DNA of 64,000 nucleotides from Litoditis marina. Taxonomy: Eukaryota; Nematoda; Chromadorea; Rhabditida; Rhabditidae. Position numbers and translations under genes: made by a program. The DNA is taken from NCBI GenBank assembly GCA_964036275.1, contig OZ038440.1:11073690-11137689 (forward strand). Reading direction: 5' to 3'. This document shows positions 46,198 through 57,010 of the stretch, piece by piece (the first letter of the stretch is position 1; each line of letters begins with the position of its first letter). Below the pieces are notes generated by a model, which was given only the letters and a program-made list of their open reading frames with translations, was not told the DNA's origin and did no database searches.

Positions 46198-48398
46198 ATG
46201 CACCTCCCAGTTCTGGTTGTCACCCTTCTTGCTTCAGCCAGCCAACTAAGAAGTGAGGCTGTATTGGTGAAGCGAACGGTGAGTTCAAATATGCAAGTTA
46301 TAGCTTCTCCCACCAGTAGAATCTGAGAACATCTGTGAAATATAGCTATGGAAGATAGGTTCAGCACGTCTCTAAGGCTTTTAGCTTGAAGTTATCGTGT
46401 GTAAGATGAGAGTTTTGAAATGGAGATGCACGTTGTTCAATCTTGATTGAGTGCACGATTTTCTGAGAAGTAAGACTAGTTGTTGATGTTTTTAGATGTT
46501 TTTATATTCTCAAATTTTAAATTTTTAAATTCCAGAGTTTGTTCAAGTTTGATGACTCTGTTCGTCCACGGCAGCTGGCGTTCGGGGATTTCAGTCAGAA
46601 GATTTCTCCCCAATCATCAAGTTGGTAATTATAAACTTTTTTAATTATAAACTAATTATAAACTTTTTTCAGTTCATGCTCATAATAGTGCTCATTCAAG
46701 CGTAATTTAACACCATGCCGGGGTCAGATTGATTACGTGCTCAATAGGGTTGTTAAAAAATGAACTCGAACTCGAAAAACTCGAAATAAACTCGAAATTT
46801 CGAGTTTCGAGTTCAACTCGAAACTCGAAAAACTCGAAAATTTCAGAACTCGAAAAACTCGAAACTCGAAAAACCCGAAATATCGGAAACTCGAAAAACT
46901 CGAAACTCGAAAAACTCGAATTTTCGAAAAATCGAAAAACTCGAAACTCGAAAAACTCGAATTTTTGAAAACTCGAAAAACTCGAAACTCGAAAAACTCG
47001 AAATTATCAACTCGATTAACAACCCTAGTGCTCAAGCAATTTCTTATTTTATATGGAACCCATTGAACCAGGCTGTTTATCGTTCAAAGAGACCTAATAG
47101 ACTCTAAGAGAAGCATATCGGCAAAAGAACATCCTAATCTTCGTCTCTCACTTTTCACACTGTTTTTCACATCTTATTTCGCAACGAAATGTGGGGGCAA
47201 GAAAATAGCGCACGTTTGAAGAGACACATGGTTGAAGTTGCAAAATTAGATCTTTATGCATACGGTCTTAATATTACTTTTAGGATGTCACCTTCAATGG
47301 CAGACATCTTCCGAGTTCTACAAGTGTCCTTCGCCAGACAAACAAGAGATGAAATGGACTTGCATAAGGTTTGATTTCGAGGGTGTGATAATATATTATA
47401 CTAAGAACATAAACAGATTTCAGAATGTATAACACGTTATGGTTTAAAATTGTAAAACACGTTATGGTTTGACTTAGTAGTCAGCATTGAAGGCCAACTA
47501 CACGGAAACCTAACAGATCTCAAAATTAAATAATTTGGATTGAACTATTCGCATTACTCTCAGTTAAGATTATTAAAACAATTTAGAATCAATTCTTTAA
47601 CTTAAAAACACCCATCTAGAGTAGGTTGACTCTGACTGAACTCCAGGATTTGCCCTAGGGAATGATGTGTTTGTAGTTGGATCACAGTGCGTTTTGGGAT
47701 GATGCTCGCAAGTTGTTCTATTTTGAGAGGTCACACTACAACTCAAGTTCGGGAATCTATAATTTTGATACTCTACTATAAAGAAGAAGCATCTACACTT
47801 GCTCGGACCAACAAATATATATTTTTCCAGAAATGTTGACGTCTGCAATGGGGTTATTGATTGCCCGAACGGAGAAGACGAATCGATTAAGATGTGCATG
47901 TTCCACAACATGGTTTGTTTCACATTTCTCGACTATCATCAAAAACCTGACCTCCAAAAACATTCAAAAAAAAGTTGTTCAGGTTTTTCAGGTAACGCTA
48001 TCTGCTTCCCACTTTGATCGAGAACAGAAAAATAATTGCTCTTATTATGTATACATTTTTCTCGTGTTTACGTTTATTTCACGGAAAATGTTATGGGTGG
48101 TGCATTTTCATCATTTCTCTGAACTGTGTTCTGTAATGGCGCTAGGAAAAATGTCAGCTATAAAACCCACCCACCACCTTTGACATTTCGGGAACTTGCG
48201 GGGATCGAGTGCATGAGGGTTGAGGGGTAATGTTTTCTACATTCACGTGTAGAAAATTTTCACTCAAATAAATAGTTTGTCACTTTTCTAGATTTTTTTC
48301 AGCAAAGGGATGAAACCAATAAACTGAAGACCTACCTACGCAAAACAACTTTAGACCTCGAAGTACTGAAGCAGGAAGTGCTTGATCGGAAAGGATAA
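46198..48398 (+). CDS. secreted LDLa/coiled-coil protein I
   Basis: Five exons: 46198-46278, 46536-46620, 47284-47368, 47831-47912, 48303-48398 (429 nt, 142 residues). Signal peptide HLPVLVVTLLASASQL. Exon 2 gives a short linker (SLFKFDDSVRPRQL) found also in J. Exons 3-4 give one six-Cys LDLa module: CHLQWQTSSEFYKC, KWTC, VDVCNGVIDCPNGEDESIKMC. Exon 5 is a charged coiled-coil helix (RDETNKLKTYLRK, then LDLEVLKQEV) ending RKG and TAA. The exon 2 donor was taken as GTTGGT at 46621, because this keeps phase 1 as in H and J; the stronger-looking gtaatt four bases later would break the frame. A hAT-like element lies in intron 2. Probably extracellular; partner unknown. Confidence 0.75.
46745..47027. 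mobile_element. hAT-like MITE filled with a CTCGAAA minisatellite
   Basis: 283 bp. Terminal inverted repeats TAGGGTTGTTAA / TTAACAACCCTA are flanked by a perfect 8-bp direct duplication, GTGCTCAA (46737-46744 and 47028-47035). The interior is almost wholly an AACTCGAAA-type repeat in both orientations. An 8-bp target duplication with TAGGG/CAGGG ends is typical of hAT transposons. No transposase. It lies in intron 2 of gene I. Confidence 0.85.
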
Positions 48399-49341
48399 CC
48401 GGGGTGCGTTACTACTTTTTCTAGTAGTCGTTAAGTGTACTGTTGACTGATGTATAAAAAATGTCGACGTTTTTTCTATTGAGTCAACTTCAGTTATTAT
48501 TCTTGTCAAGTTCAGTTAATATTTTGTGATTATCTTCAATAATTATGTTTTTAAATAAGAAACATTTCAAGCTGTACCAGCTTAACCAAGTTGAAGCAAA
48601 CAAAACGAGTCCGAAGAGCGAGGCCCTAGAACGAAGATCGTAGAACAAAAATAAATAATGTGATAATCTGATTCTGAAGTGGGAAAATTCATTGATTTAC
48701 AGAAAACCACTGAGAACAACGCCAGACGGAATATCGGAAATTAAGAGTTTTTTTTAGTACAATGGACACAATTTGCGTATCTTTGTTTTTTGTTTATCTC
48801 TGCTCGATAAATCTTTCTTTTGTTCGAATCATTCTGCGGTTATGTTCAAGATAGCTATGACAGAAAACATGAGTTTGGTCTAAAACAAGGGAAATCGTTC
48901 AAAAGGATGTTCAAAACTAGATGAAACTTGGCGGAAACAAGAGTAAGGTTATTGAAAACCATGCAACCAACACTGTCGATGTTGCATTTTCTCGTTCAAC
49001 ATGCCGGTTTCTTCTCGAACAAAATGAACGAAACGTTTCCCAGAAAAGAGCTAACGTGAATGATAGACCTGTTGTCACACTTGTCGAACAGTCTGCAACT
49101 CAACACATCTTCTCATTTCTAAACAAACACTCCTACTTATCTGGCAGTATGATATTTCGTGAGTTTCACAGTTTTTTGTATTGAAAGGTAAAGATAAATA
49201 GTTGCTGTAAAATATTTCAAACAGCAATAACTCTTCTAATGATTCTTTATACCTCACCAACTTGGTGAAGTTTCATGATATTTTCATTTCATTTTCAAGA
49301 TTATTCAAGAATAGTTGGAGATTTAATTCTTTCGGATAAAA
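48399..49341. other. intergenic, no gene seen
   Basis: Spacer between genes I and L. It contains a candidate polyadenylation signal (AATAAA near 48651) and an open frame at 48921-49184 with no supporting context. Confidence 0.4.
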
Positions 49342-50943
49342 ATGAAAATTCTAATTACTAACTCAATCGAAGGTCGTTCGACATTTCTGTTAGCCGTGCT
49401 CATTTCAATGCTCCAGCTATGTTCTGTCCATTCAACCAACTCAACTGTCGCTCCGGCTGGTAAGTTTGTCGTGTATCGTGAACATTTCCTGAGATTAAAC
49501 AGCTACATCGATTGTTTTTGAAATTTTGAATTCCAAATATGAGACCTCTTTCAGCTCCGCTTTAAAATAAGTACTGGCCTAAAAATTCCAACCCAAAACG
49601 ATGCATCGTCGTTTTTTGAAATATACATGAGCAGTTTAAATAAGGTTTACTGAAAATAAAACGACAATTAACTTCTACTCCACAAATTCAGTTATGATCA
49701 TTTCAGCTCCCTCAACAGCTGCAGTTGTAGCAACCACGAAACCTCCAACGGCACCTCCACCAGCGTCAACGACCGCTTCTCCAAAAGGCAACGCTACAAC
49801 TCATTCTTCGGCGGCCGTGAGTTCGACCTACCTCAGAACTGTGGTTGTGTGAAGAGAGAAAGTGTCACTATATCCCCAACATCTAGATTTTGCGGCCACG
49901 CTAGTGCAAGTTTGTTATTTTGGTCATAGTTTTCACGGTGTAAATACGTTCTCAGCGGCGATAATAGAGATGATTCTAGTTCAAAACCTGAAAAAAATAA
50001 AGCAAACGAATAAAGTTATGTATGAATCGAAGATTTCTAAATCGAAGTTGAGTGTAGATTGACATTTCCATGATTTTATGAATTTTTTGTTTGCAGCTGA
50101 GCGGTGGACTGAACGGTGCAGGTGGAGATAGCGATTCCGGTGACATGAACATGTATGTCTTCAACCATTAACTATTTGTTAACTTCATAGATACTATTCA
50201 TTATTTCTAGTTTATTCATTCATTTATCTTCATTCCAGTTATCTTCATTTTATTTGATTTAATACTGTTTATTCGATTACTTCATTTGAAGTCCTCTAAC
50301 ATTTTCCGCGATCCAACAGTAGTTTAGACAGAGGGTAATGTGAATCACATCTTTCCGACGAAGTCAGATACGAGAAAAGCTTTTCACAAATGTTTTGTAG
50401 TTTTGAATGACTGTACATTCGATCAGGAGAATATCTCAATGCTATATTTGTTTCAGTATGGAATCAGAGTATTTCGGTTCTATTTTTTTAGTAAAAAGTT
50501 TCAGGATGGCCGTGGGTCTAGCTGGCGGTCTTGGCTGCATTGCTCTCATTTCGCTGGTCTCCCTCATAGTTGCATGTAAAGCTATTGGAAAGAAGGGAAA
50601 GAAAGGTGAACCGGTTCATTCGAATTTTTCTATTCTCGGTGTTTGAAAGCGATCACTTATGGAAAACCAGGTCAAAAAATAAGTTTTGGTCCGATCTGCT
50701 GTGCTCATCGTTTAATTCCCGGAATTTGGTTTCTCATTTACAATTTTGTTATGTGTGCTGATCGGACTGAAATTCAAATATAGTCACACTCTATAGCTGA
50801 ACAAAAACATGAACGTCTTGGTACAATCTTAATTCTTTGAATGATACTTGATCTATTCAAACTCAACCACCATTGAACATTAACAAAGCAACTCAATTAC
50901 AGATAAGAAACACAAGGACGAAACTTCGGAAACCTCGGGATAA
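49342..50943 (+). CDS. small mucin-like single-pass membrane protein L
   Basis: Five exons: 49342-49459, 49707-49816, 50097-50152, 50505-50605, 50903-50943, joining in phase to a TAA stop. The N-terminal signal sequence has a hydrophobic core (LLAVLISMLQLCSV). It is followed by a Thr/Ser/Pro/Ala-rich segment (VATTKPPTAPPPASTTAS) likely to be O-glycosylated, then a Gly/Asp/Ser linker. One transmembrane helix (LGCIALISLVSLIVACKAI) and a lysine-rich cytoplasmic tail (KKGKKG, DKKHKDE) complete it. It resembles short nematode surface-coat or mucin-like type I proteins; no family name can be given. AATAAA is 10 bases after the stop. It lies between two secreted-protein genes and could be another surface or gut-lining product (inference). 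Confidence 0.75.
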
Positions 50944-51115
50944 GAAATTCTCCAATAAACTTGTTTCCATTATTTGTTCTATTCCGTACCAAGGAAACGT
51001 TCTTACCTTATCACCTCATTGGGTCCCAAAAAACCATTTCCTCTTGAAAACCACGTTTTTTCAGTATTCTCGTCTGTTTTCATTTAAAAAAACAGCCAAA
51101 TCGCTCTGAACTGTT

Positions 51116-51517
51116 TCATGACTTGTTTCTGATTTGATTTGACGTCCTCGTCAACATCATATTCACACAGAAAACTGTGATTCGGCAGAAAATCAAAATG
51201 TGTACTAAAGAGGTGATGATGCAGAGAACAAGATAGAAATAAATTTGAGCAAGAATTCCAAAATCCCTTGTTTTGCGTGCACCAAATCCTGAGCTGGTCG
51301 CTGCCTGTACTTCCTGATGGTCCTCGCAAGTTTGAATCATCAAGAACTTGTTATTTTTCAATGAAATTTCCCGGGCAAAGTCTTCGTATTTTGACCATAG
51401 ACCGCGCACAGACTTGCTAATGGCAGATTTTGAAAAAGCAGTGAGAACAAGTTGGAATACAAGCAGGGTGTTGAGTGTTGAGAGTGTTGGGTGAATGCAA
51501 TGTTGAGACTGCGACAC
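51116..51517 (-). CDS. possible single-exon membrane protein (hypothetical)
   Basis: A 133-codon open frame starting MSQSQHC, with one long hydrophobic helix near residues 88-112 (AQIYFYLVLCIITSLVHILIF) and a basic end. Composition looks more protein-like than most open frames here (GLWSKYEDFAREISLKNNKF is a plausible amphipathic segment). No paralogue in the window, no recognised domain and no splice evidence. It could be a real single-exon gene, an exon, or chance. Confidence 0.3.
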   Translation of the reverse strand: MSQSQHCIHPTLSTLNTLLVFQLVLTAFSKSAISKSVRGLWSKYEDFAREISLKNNKFLMIQTCEDHQEVQAATSSGFGARKTRDFGILAQIYFYLVLCIITSLVHILIFCRITVFCVNMMLTRTSNQIRNKS

Positions 51518-52164
51518 TACCGCTAAGTTAGAATTGAAACTCAGATCAATCGATATTTCACATTAACCTTTGGTGGTTGAAGAAGGATTTTACTGAGGGA
51601 AGACAAGAACCTACTCTGAACTACCAAACACTGCTGCAAACCAAACTTGTTCCCCAAGCTTGGCTGAAAAGCACACTTGTTTTTCCAGTTAGGGCATGAT
51701 ACTCACTTGGTTTTGGTCTGTTTTTCCAACTCGTACAATACTACTAACTCGGGAAACTGTGCTGAGCAATGACTCAACTCCATGAGCTAAATCCTTGCGA
51801 TTTGAAACCAAACCACTTCTGAGCTATTTCGAGAATGCATTTTGGTTTTGCCGATTAGAGGATCTGCCCACAACGACTTGTAGTTTTAAAATTCTCTGCC
51901 GAAGAGGAAAACAGAGATGAGTCAAGGCAGCCAAATTTCGGATCGCGCACAGATCAGATCTGGTGTTCAACGACAGTACTTCCTCATGCTTAGAGAGAGC
52001 AAATCATAGTATGTATTCCGACCCTTGCGTCGAACGTTTCATAGTACTATACGCCCAGCGTCCTTCACACTATATCACTTTCATTAGAGGTGTGCATCTC
52101 CAAATTTGCTCGACATTCACTTTCGTAGAGACCTACGAGAAAGAGTGTACAGGTTAGATGTACT

Positions 52165-52910
52165 CTGTTTCATCAATCGATGTCTTTCTACAGTAATCCG
52201 TTAAGCATTCAAGATGTTTTACCAATGAATAGTCCTAGATTTTGATTTCAAACTTTCTGAGTTTGTAGGAGTAAAGGTTCATGAGACCCTACCGAAACTT
52301 GAAGCAAATTCAAAAACGCTCACATACCAAATTTTGACCACAAAATTTGAGCACATTACTGTAGAAGGTTATGAATGGGTGGAATAAACTATAGACGCCG
52401 ACCGTAATTTTTCTATCTGTGGTTTCATTGACCTGCATGTTGCCTCGCTTTGTAGCTAGTCGCATGTAGAACGCCGAATACTCTAGAATTAGAATATTTT
52501 CTCATCAGGGAGGTTGAACAGACTCAAATGGAAAGTAAGAATGGGTCGAGCAACTGAAGGTCTCTAAAGTGCGAGAACATTTGTGATATGGATTGGTCGC
52601 CCAGTTCAGATCAATTCGTGAACTGCGCCGGAAACTCGTTGTGTTCAAACTACAAACACAGTAGCGCAGTTACCTATTATGGTCTGTTGCACCAATCGAT
52701 GACTTTCTACAGTAATCTGTCGAATATTCATGGGCATTTATCTAACCAACAAACATAATTTCAGATTTACTGTTTTCTCTGCTTGTAGTAACCAATGTGA
52801 AAAACGAAATCGCGAAGTATAAGCTATTTAAAACACCTACAGGATATTAAAAATTCACTTTAAAGTTTGATAATCTTACTGTAGAGGGCTATTGTTGCGT
52901 GAAACAGACC
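52165..52910. repeat. pair of about 230-bp repeats with CTTTCTACAGTAAT / ACTGTAGA ends
   Basis: Copies at about 52165-52400 and 52680-52910. Both open with CAATCGATG followed by CTTTCTACAGTAAT, and close with TACTGTAGAAGG or TACTGTAGAGGG, so the ends are inverted repeats; the interiors have diverged. Confidence 0.5.
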
Positions 52911-52924
52911 ATATCGTCTCTAAC

Positions 52925-53116
52925 CTGGCGGCGTAGCAATTGACCTAACCTCATGAGTTTATATGATTTTCTCATGAGAACCTCATGAACACGTCATGAG
53001 CTACTCGTGCACTTGAATGTTGTAGCATAACGATCAATAGGATCCCATGAGAAGTTCGTGAGATAGTGTTCACGAGATAACTCGTGTCTTTTTTAAGGGA
53101 ATTGCTACCGCGCCTG
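52925..53116. mobile_element. MITE of the CTGGCGGCGTAGC family, copy 3
   Basis: Starts CTGGCGGCGTAGCAATTG and ends ATTGCTACCGCGCCTG, with internal CTCATGAG palindromes. Confidence 0.7.
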
Positions 53117-53515
53117 TTCTCTGTGGGCTCCTTGATGTTGTGTCATGTGTATTGAAGTTATCTTTTTCATTCAGATGCTCAGCGTTTGCAAAAAAACCAG
53201 CTAACGATGTCTAGCCAATTTTCAATTTGGTCAAAACCTTGTTTCAACCCTGTTTTTAGTTTCTGTCGCGAATGTGGTGTAACCAATCACTCATGTCGCC
53301 AATTCATTGAATTTGTACATGTGGACCACAGTGAAAACATCCTCAAAAATTCTAATATTATCATGATTTGCGTTGTATTGTTACACAATTCCCACTAAAT
53401 TTTATGTTATTAACATTTTCATTTTGTGACCTGGGTTCAGTTTGCAATTACTGGAGTTTGCATATATTCAGCTTCCCTCAGGCGTATGAAGTTTTTCTGA
53501 TTGTTTTCAATTCAG

Positions 53516-56500
53516 ATGCGAGTTGTTTCCGTTGGTGTTGCTATTCTTTCCGTTCTCTGTGGCTTCGTTGAGGTGAGCATTTCAAAAACTTTCGCCAAAG
53601 TGAAAATAGGTGAAATTTGAACTTCAAAATGGTTGCATCTGGGCAAAGCCACAAATCTTACAAAAGAGTAAGCGGATCGGATACTTTACCTTTGCCACCA
53701 TTCTAAATGCCAAATATTCACTTTTCTTACTCATTTTTCCAGGGTCTCAGCTACTTCAGAAGACAAACGGAGCTAGGTGAGCTTTCAGACAGATACCTTG
53801 GTAATAAATCGTGTACTTCTCAGATAATGTCGACTACGCTTCAGTACTCTCTGTCAATGGTTTTCGAGTCTTCTTCAATCAAATTTTTACTTGTACCAGT
53901 AGTGACGAAACTCTCAGAGTTTGGTCTAGATTCAGAACTCTCGTGAAAAAAAAAACAGAAAAAAATGTGGTCCAATCGCAACGCTTCAGTCTATTAAACT
54001 GCGATACATTTTTCAATTGCAGTTTGAAGGACCGTTGACACGGGATTGGGCCCCTAATCGTCCTACTTTAAGGGCACCTTTATACTTCTTTCGGCGCTAA
54101 AACAAAGTAAGAAGGGACTCTGAAGCTCTGATTCGTATTTTCTAATTTAGAATGTGGCTCAAGCGTTGTTGCGCCAGGAACGTACAAAATCACCTCTGGT
54201 AAAACTTGTGCGGTCCAACTTCTGGTCCCGACAAACCAAGCCCTGAAGATGTTCGTCTACGGAGATGAAATTGGATTCGACTGCAATCTACTGCGAAATT
54301 CAATTAAGGTGATTGTTGATTTGGTTTGGAATACTTAGAGTTAATTTTCTATGAAGTAGGAAACCCTCGGACTTCATGAGCAAATTTGGATTCTTCTTCT
54401 CTCGATAACTTATATGTTCGAGCCACCCGCGGGGCGTCCGTACTGTACGTGAAGAAATAATAATTAAGTTCGAATCTCTTGTTGTTCGAGCTTTCCACAA
54501 GTTACGTTAAATGCAAATGATTGAGAATCGACACTAGTTATGTTTTAAGATCAGAGAACGTTCCGGCAAAACGTATTCGATGTGCAGTGGCGACGGAGTC
54601 ATGACCGATTTCGTTGGATACAACTCGGAGTATACGCTACTCTTCAACGATGTACCCTTTGATGTGGTCATTGGAATCAAGTTCGTCCCAACAACTATGG
54701 GTAGGTGGCGATATACAGTTTGTCATCGTGCGAAGATTATCGGAAGACTTTTTCTTAGTGCTAACATAAATATTCTGGAGACATTTTTCATTTACGTGTT
54801 CTTGTGAAACGGGTTTTGCTAACAATTTCGCAGTTCCTTGAAAATTTCCGAACTGGTGAAAAATAGCCTAGGATATTCATTGGCACGCTGCCCAGTCTCA
54901 GTAGGACTGACCGGAACTATATGCAATTCACAGTTGACTTTGGGCGGCGGAAGAATCTACTCAAAGCATGCCACTTCTCAGACAGAACCTGAGGTAGTTA
55001 GAGGTCTCACTTATTGTTGAAAGATGGAGAAGTTTTTCTTTTGGAAAATAGGACTTAGGAAAGTCCGGAGTTCGTTACCGCAAGACTTGGTACCAGATTT
55101 TCCACGGCTACGTCCCAGATTTGTCATAGATGTTGCGGGAACTACTGCGGGAACCTACGAGATAGTTCGTTTACAAGCTATCTCATGAACTTCAATCCCG
55201 AGACAGTTAATAATTCTAATTTGTTCTGTTCGGAAGTTTATATAGGTCGTCTATATCACAAATGTTTTCACACACTCACGCACATATTTACATCTCTGTA
55301 AATGTTTTCTTTCTTTCAATGGAAATGTGCGATAGAAATTACGGGGCAGAATCATCTATTGGAAAAATGAAATACGTATTTCAGAATGCGGACAAGTTGT
55401 GAACATGGACTTCATGAATGTTGACATCACGTTTGTCAACAACAGAGCAACCAGCTGTGCTATCTTCCTACCACCCGGAGTCATTCTCACTGTGCACGCT
55501 GGACAGGAAGAGGTCAGTGAAGAGTTCGCAGTCTCCATAGTGGGCCTATATGGTGTTTGACATTTTGTTTTAAGAAATATATTGGTTGCGTAAAATCCGT
55601 GCAACCAATTAACTTTTTTAAAATCTCCAATGAAATTGAAAAAAGTGAGATAATTTTATTCGAAGATATAGTCGCCATTTTAACCGTCAAGACAGCAGAG
55701 GGTTCGATTAATTGAGCGATGCGGGGCGAGCGGTCGCTTATTACTTGCCAGCAGTCGAGAGAGTGTGTAGATCAATGATACGCATTTCGGTTCAAATAAG
55801 AAACCCAACATTGTACAATATGCCGAGGTTTATCAACAGCGGAACACGGAAACTGATACGCAGACTGGCTAGCCCGTCGCCAAACCTCACAACGTGCAAA
55901 ATCGATGGTACGGTGTCCACGACGGTTCGAGCAATCTTATAGAAAGTCCCTGTTTCACCAGCGTGAAGAATCGAAAGACATGAACGGGGTTTGAACTTAC
56001 TACGTCGAGTGAGATGGAACTTTGAGCGCAACGACAACCAAAAAACATAGAGAAAAATGCCCAATTGTTTCAGTCCAAATGTGGTGCCCTGTACGAACTA
56101 GGACTTGGTACTCATATCAGTCGAATGAGCAGATCAACTGGAACACAGTGTGTTGGTAGGTGAACTGAAAAAATACTTTTTCCAAAACATATTCCTGAAA
56201 AACACTTTTGCTTCGTATTTATAGAAAAAATACTCATGGATCGAATACGTAGAGAGTTATTGAGAAGATTCATGGCAACCTGACACGTAATTTCAAAATT
56301 TGGTGAAAAAAAACGCGCATCAATTCTCTTTATTTTGGCTGTTGCTAAAAGGGTTCACTCTTTCACGTGTTCATAAAAATAGTACAATCGTACACATTGT
56401 CATCGCAGCACATTCGCGAGTTGTGTTGTTTGTGTTCGTGTTTTCACGTGTTTCACGTAGTTGTTTTTCCAGGAGCCGTACCGCAAACATTCCCCGTGTT

Positions 56501-56633
56501 CTGTCCGGCGGCCCTGTTGTGGAACCTGCAACCCGGTTCGAGCATCAAAATGACTCTGCGCCCTGCCAATCAGAAGGAAAGAGAAGCAATGGAACCCATC
56601 ACTGTCCTCTGCAACCAAGAACCCGTGGAATGA
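53516..56633 (+). CDS. secreted two-part CUB-like protein F
   Basis: Seven exons: 53516-53572, 53743-53776, 54151-54308, 54550-54700, 55385-55512, 56074-56155, 56473-56633 (771 nt, 256 residues). The ATG follows directly after ttcag, implying a trans-spliced leader with no 5' UTR. Signal peptide VVSVGVAILSVLCGFVE. First domain: ECGSSVVAPGTYKIT, CAVQLLVPTNQ, FDCNLLRNSIK, MCSGDG, DFVGYNSEYTLLFNDVPF. Second half: ECGQVVNMDFMNVDITFVNN, SCAIFLPPGVILTV, YELGLGTHIS, FCPAALLWNLQPG. The alignment with E covers every exon. Intron 5 holds the dispersed coding-like fragment, and intron 2 a foldback MITE. Family function is unproven; nematode CUB-like proteins are commonly secreted from gut and immune-responsive. 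Confidence 0.8.
53963..54066. mobile_element. foldback MITE (GGACGATTATGTGGTCC family), copy 4
   Basis: The left terminus is damaged (A-rich) but ATGTGGTCCAATCGCAACGC remains; the right end is GATTGGGCCCCTAATCGTCC. It lies in intron 2 of gene F. Confidence 0.7.
55792..55870 (+). repeat. dispersed coding-like fragment inside intron 5 of gene F
   Basis: Block AAACCCAACATTGTACAATA, then GCCGAGG, then CAACAGCGGAACACGGAAAC. Near-identical to 16792 (plus) and similar to 41738-41828 (minus). It would read NIVQYAEVYQQRNTET if translated. Confidence 0.55.
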
Positions 56634-57010
56634 GACAAATTGTGATTGGATTTGATTGACTTGTATATAGTATCACTTATTTGTAATCGTTATTTGCAAT
56701 CGTATAAATACACCGTAACTAATGAGTGCACGCGAACGTTGAATTATTGACAATTTCAACTATCGATTATAAAAAAGCGGTCAACTCGTTTTATGATTAG
56801 CACACTTTCACTGAAGTTGATATGAATGAATCTGTAGGTACAGACGAACTACCAACATACATTTAGCTCACAGTTTTATTCAATTAAAAACAGAAAAGAC
56901 TAAAATTACATTTTTGCACTTGAAACAGAACAATTGACACGTCACAAACAGAATCTGGTCGACACCTCGAGTATCGATCACAACGGAATTTTCGAAAGTT
57001 GCACAGGGAC

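Larger units (their letters stand above)
51518..53515. other. 2-kb spacer with repeat copies, no gene seen
   Basis: Holds two related elements (about 52165-52400 and 52680-52910) and one CTGGCGGCGTAGC MITE (52925-53116). No supported coding exon. Confidence 0.4.

Noticed and set aside
46729..47035. Repeat-protein-like open frames of about 80-100 codons
   Set aside because: They are translations of the CTCGAAA minisatellite within the hAT-like element.
56300..56659. 119-codon open frame as an independent gene
   Set aside because: Its second half overlaps the last exon of gene F in a different frame, and its first half is intron.
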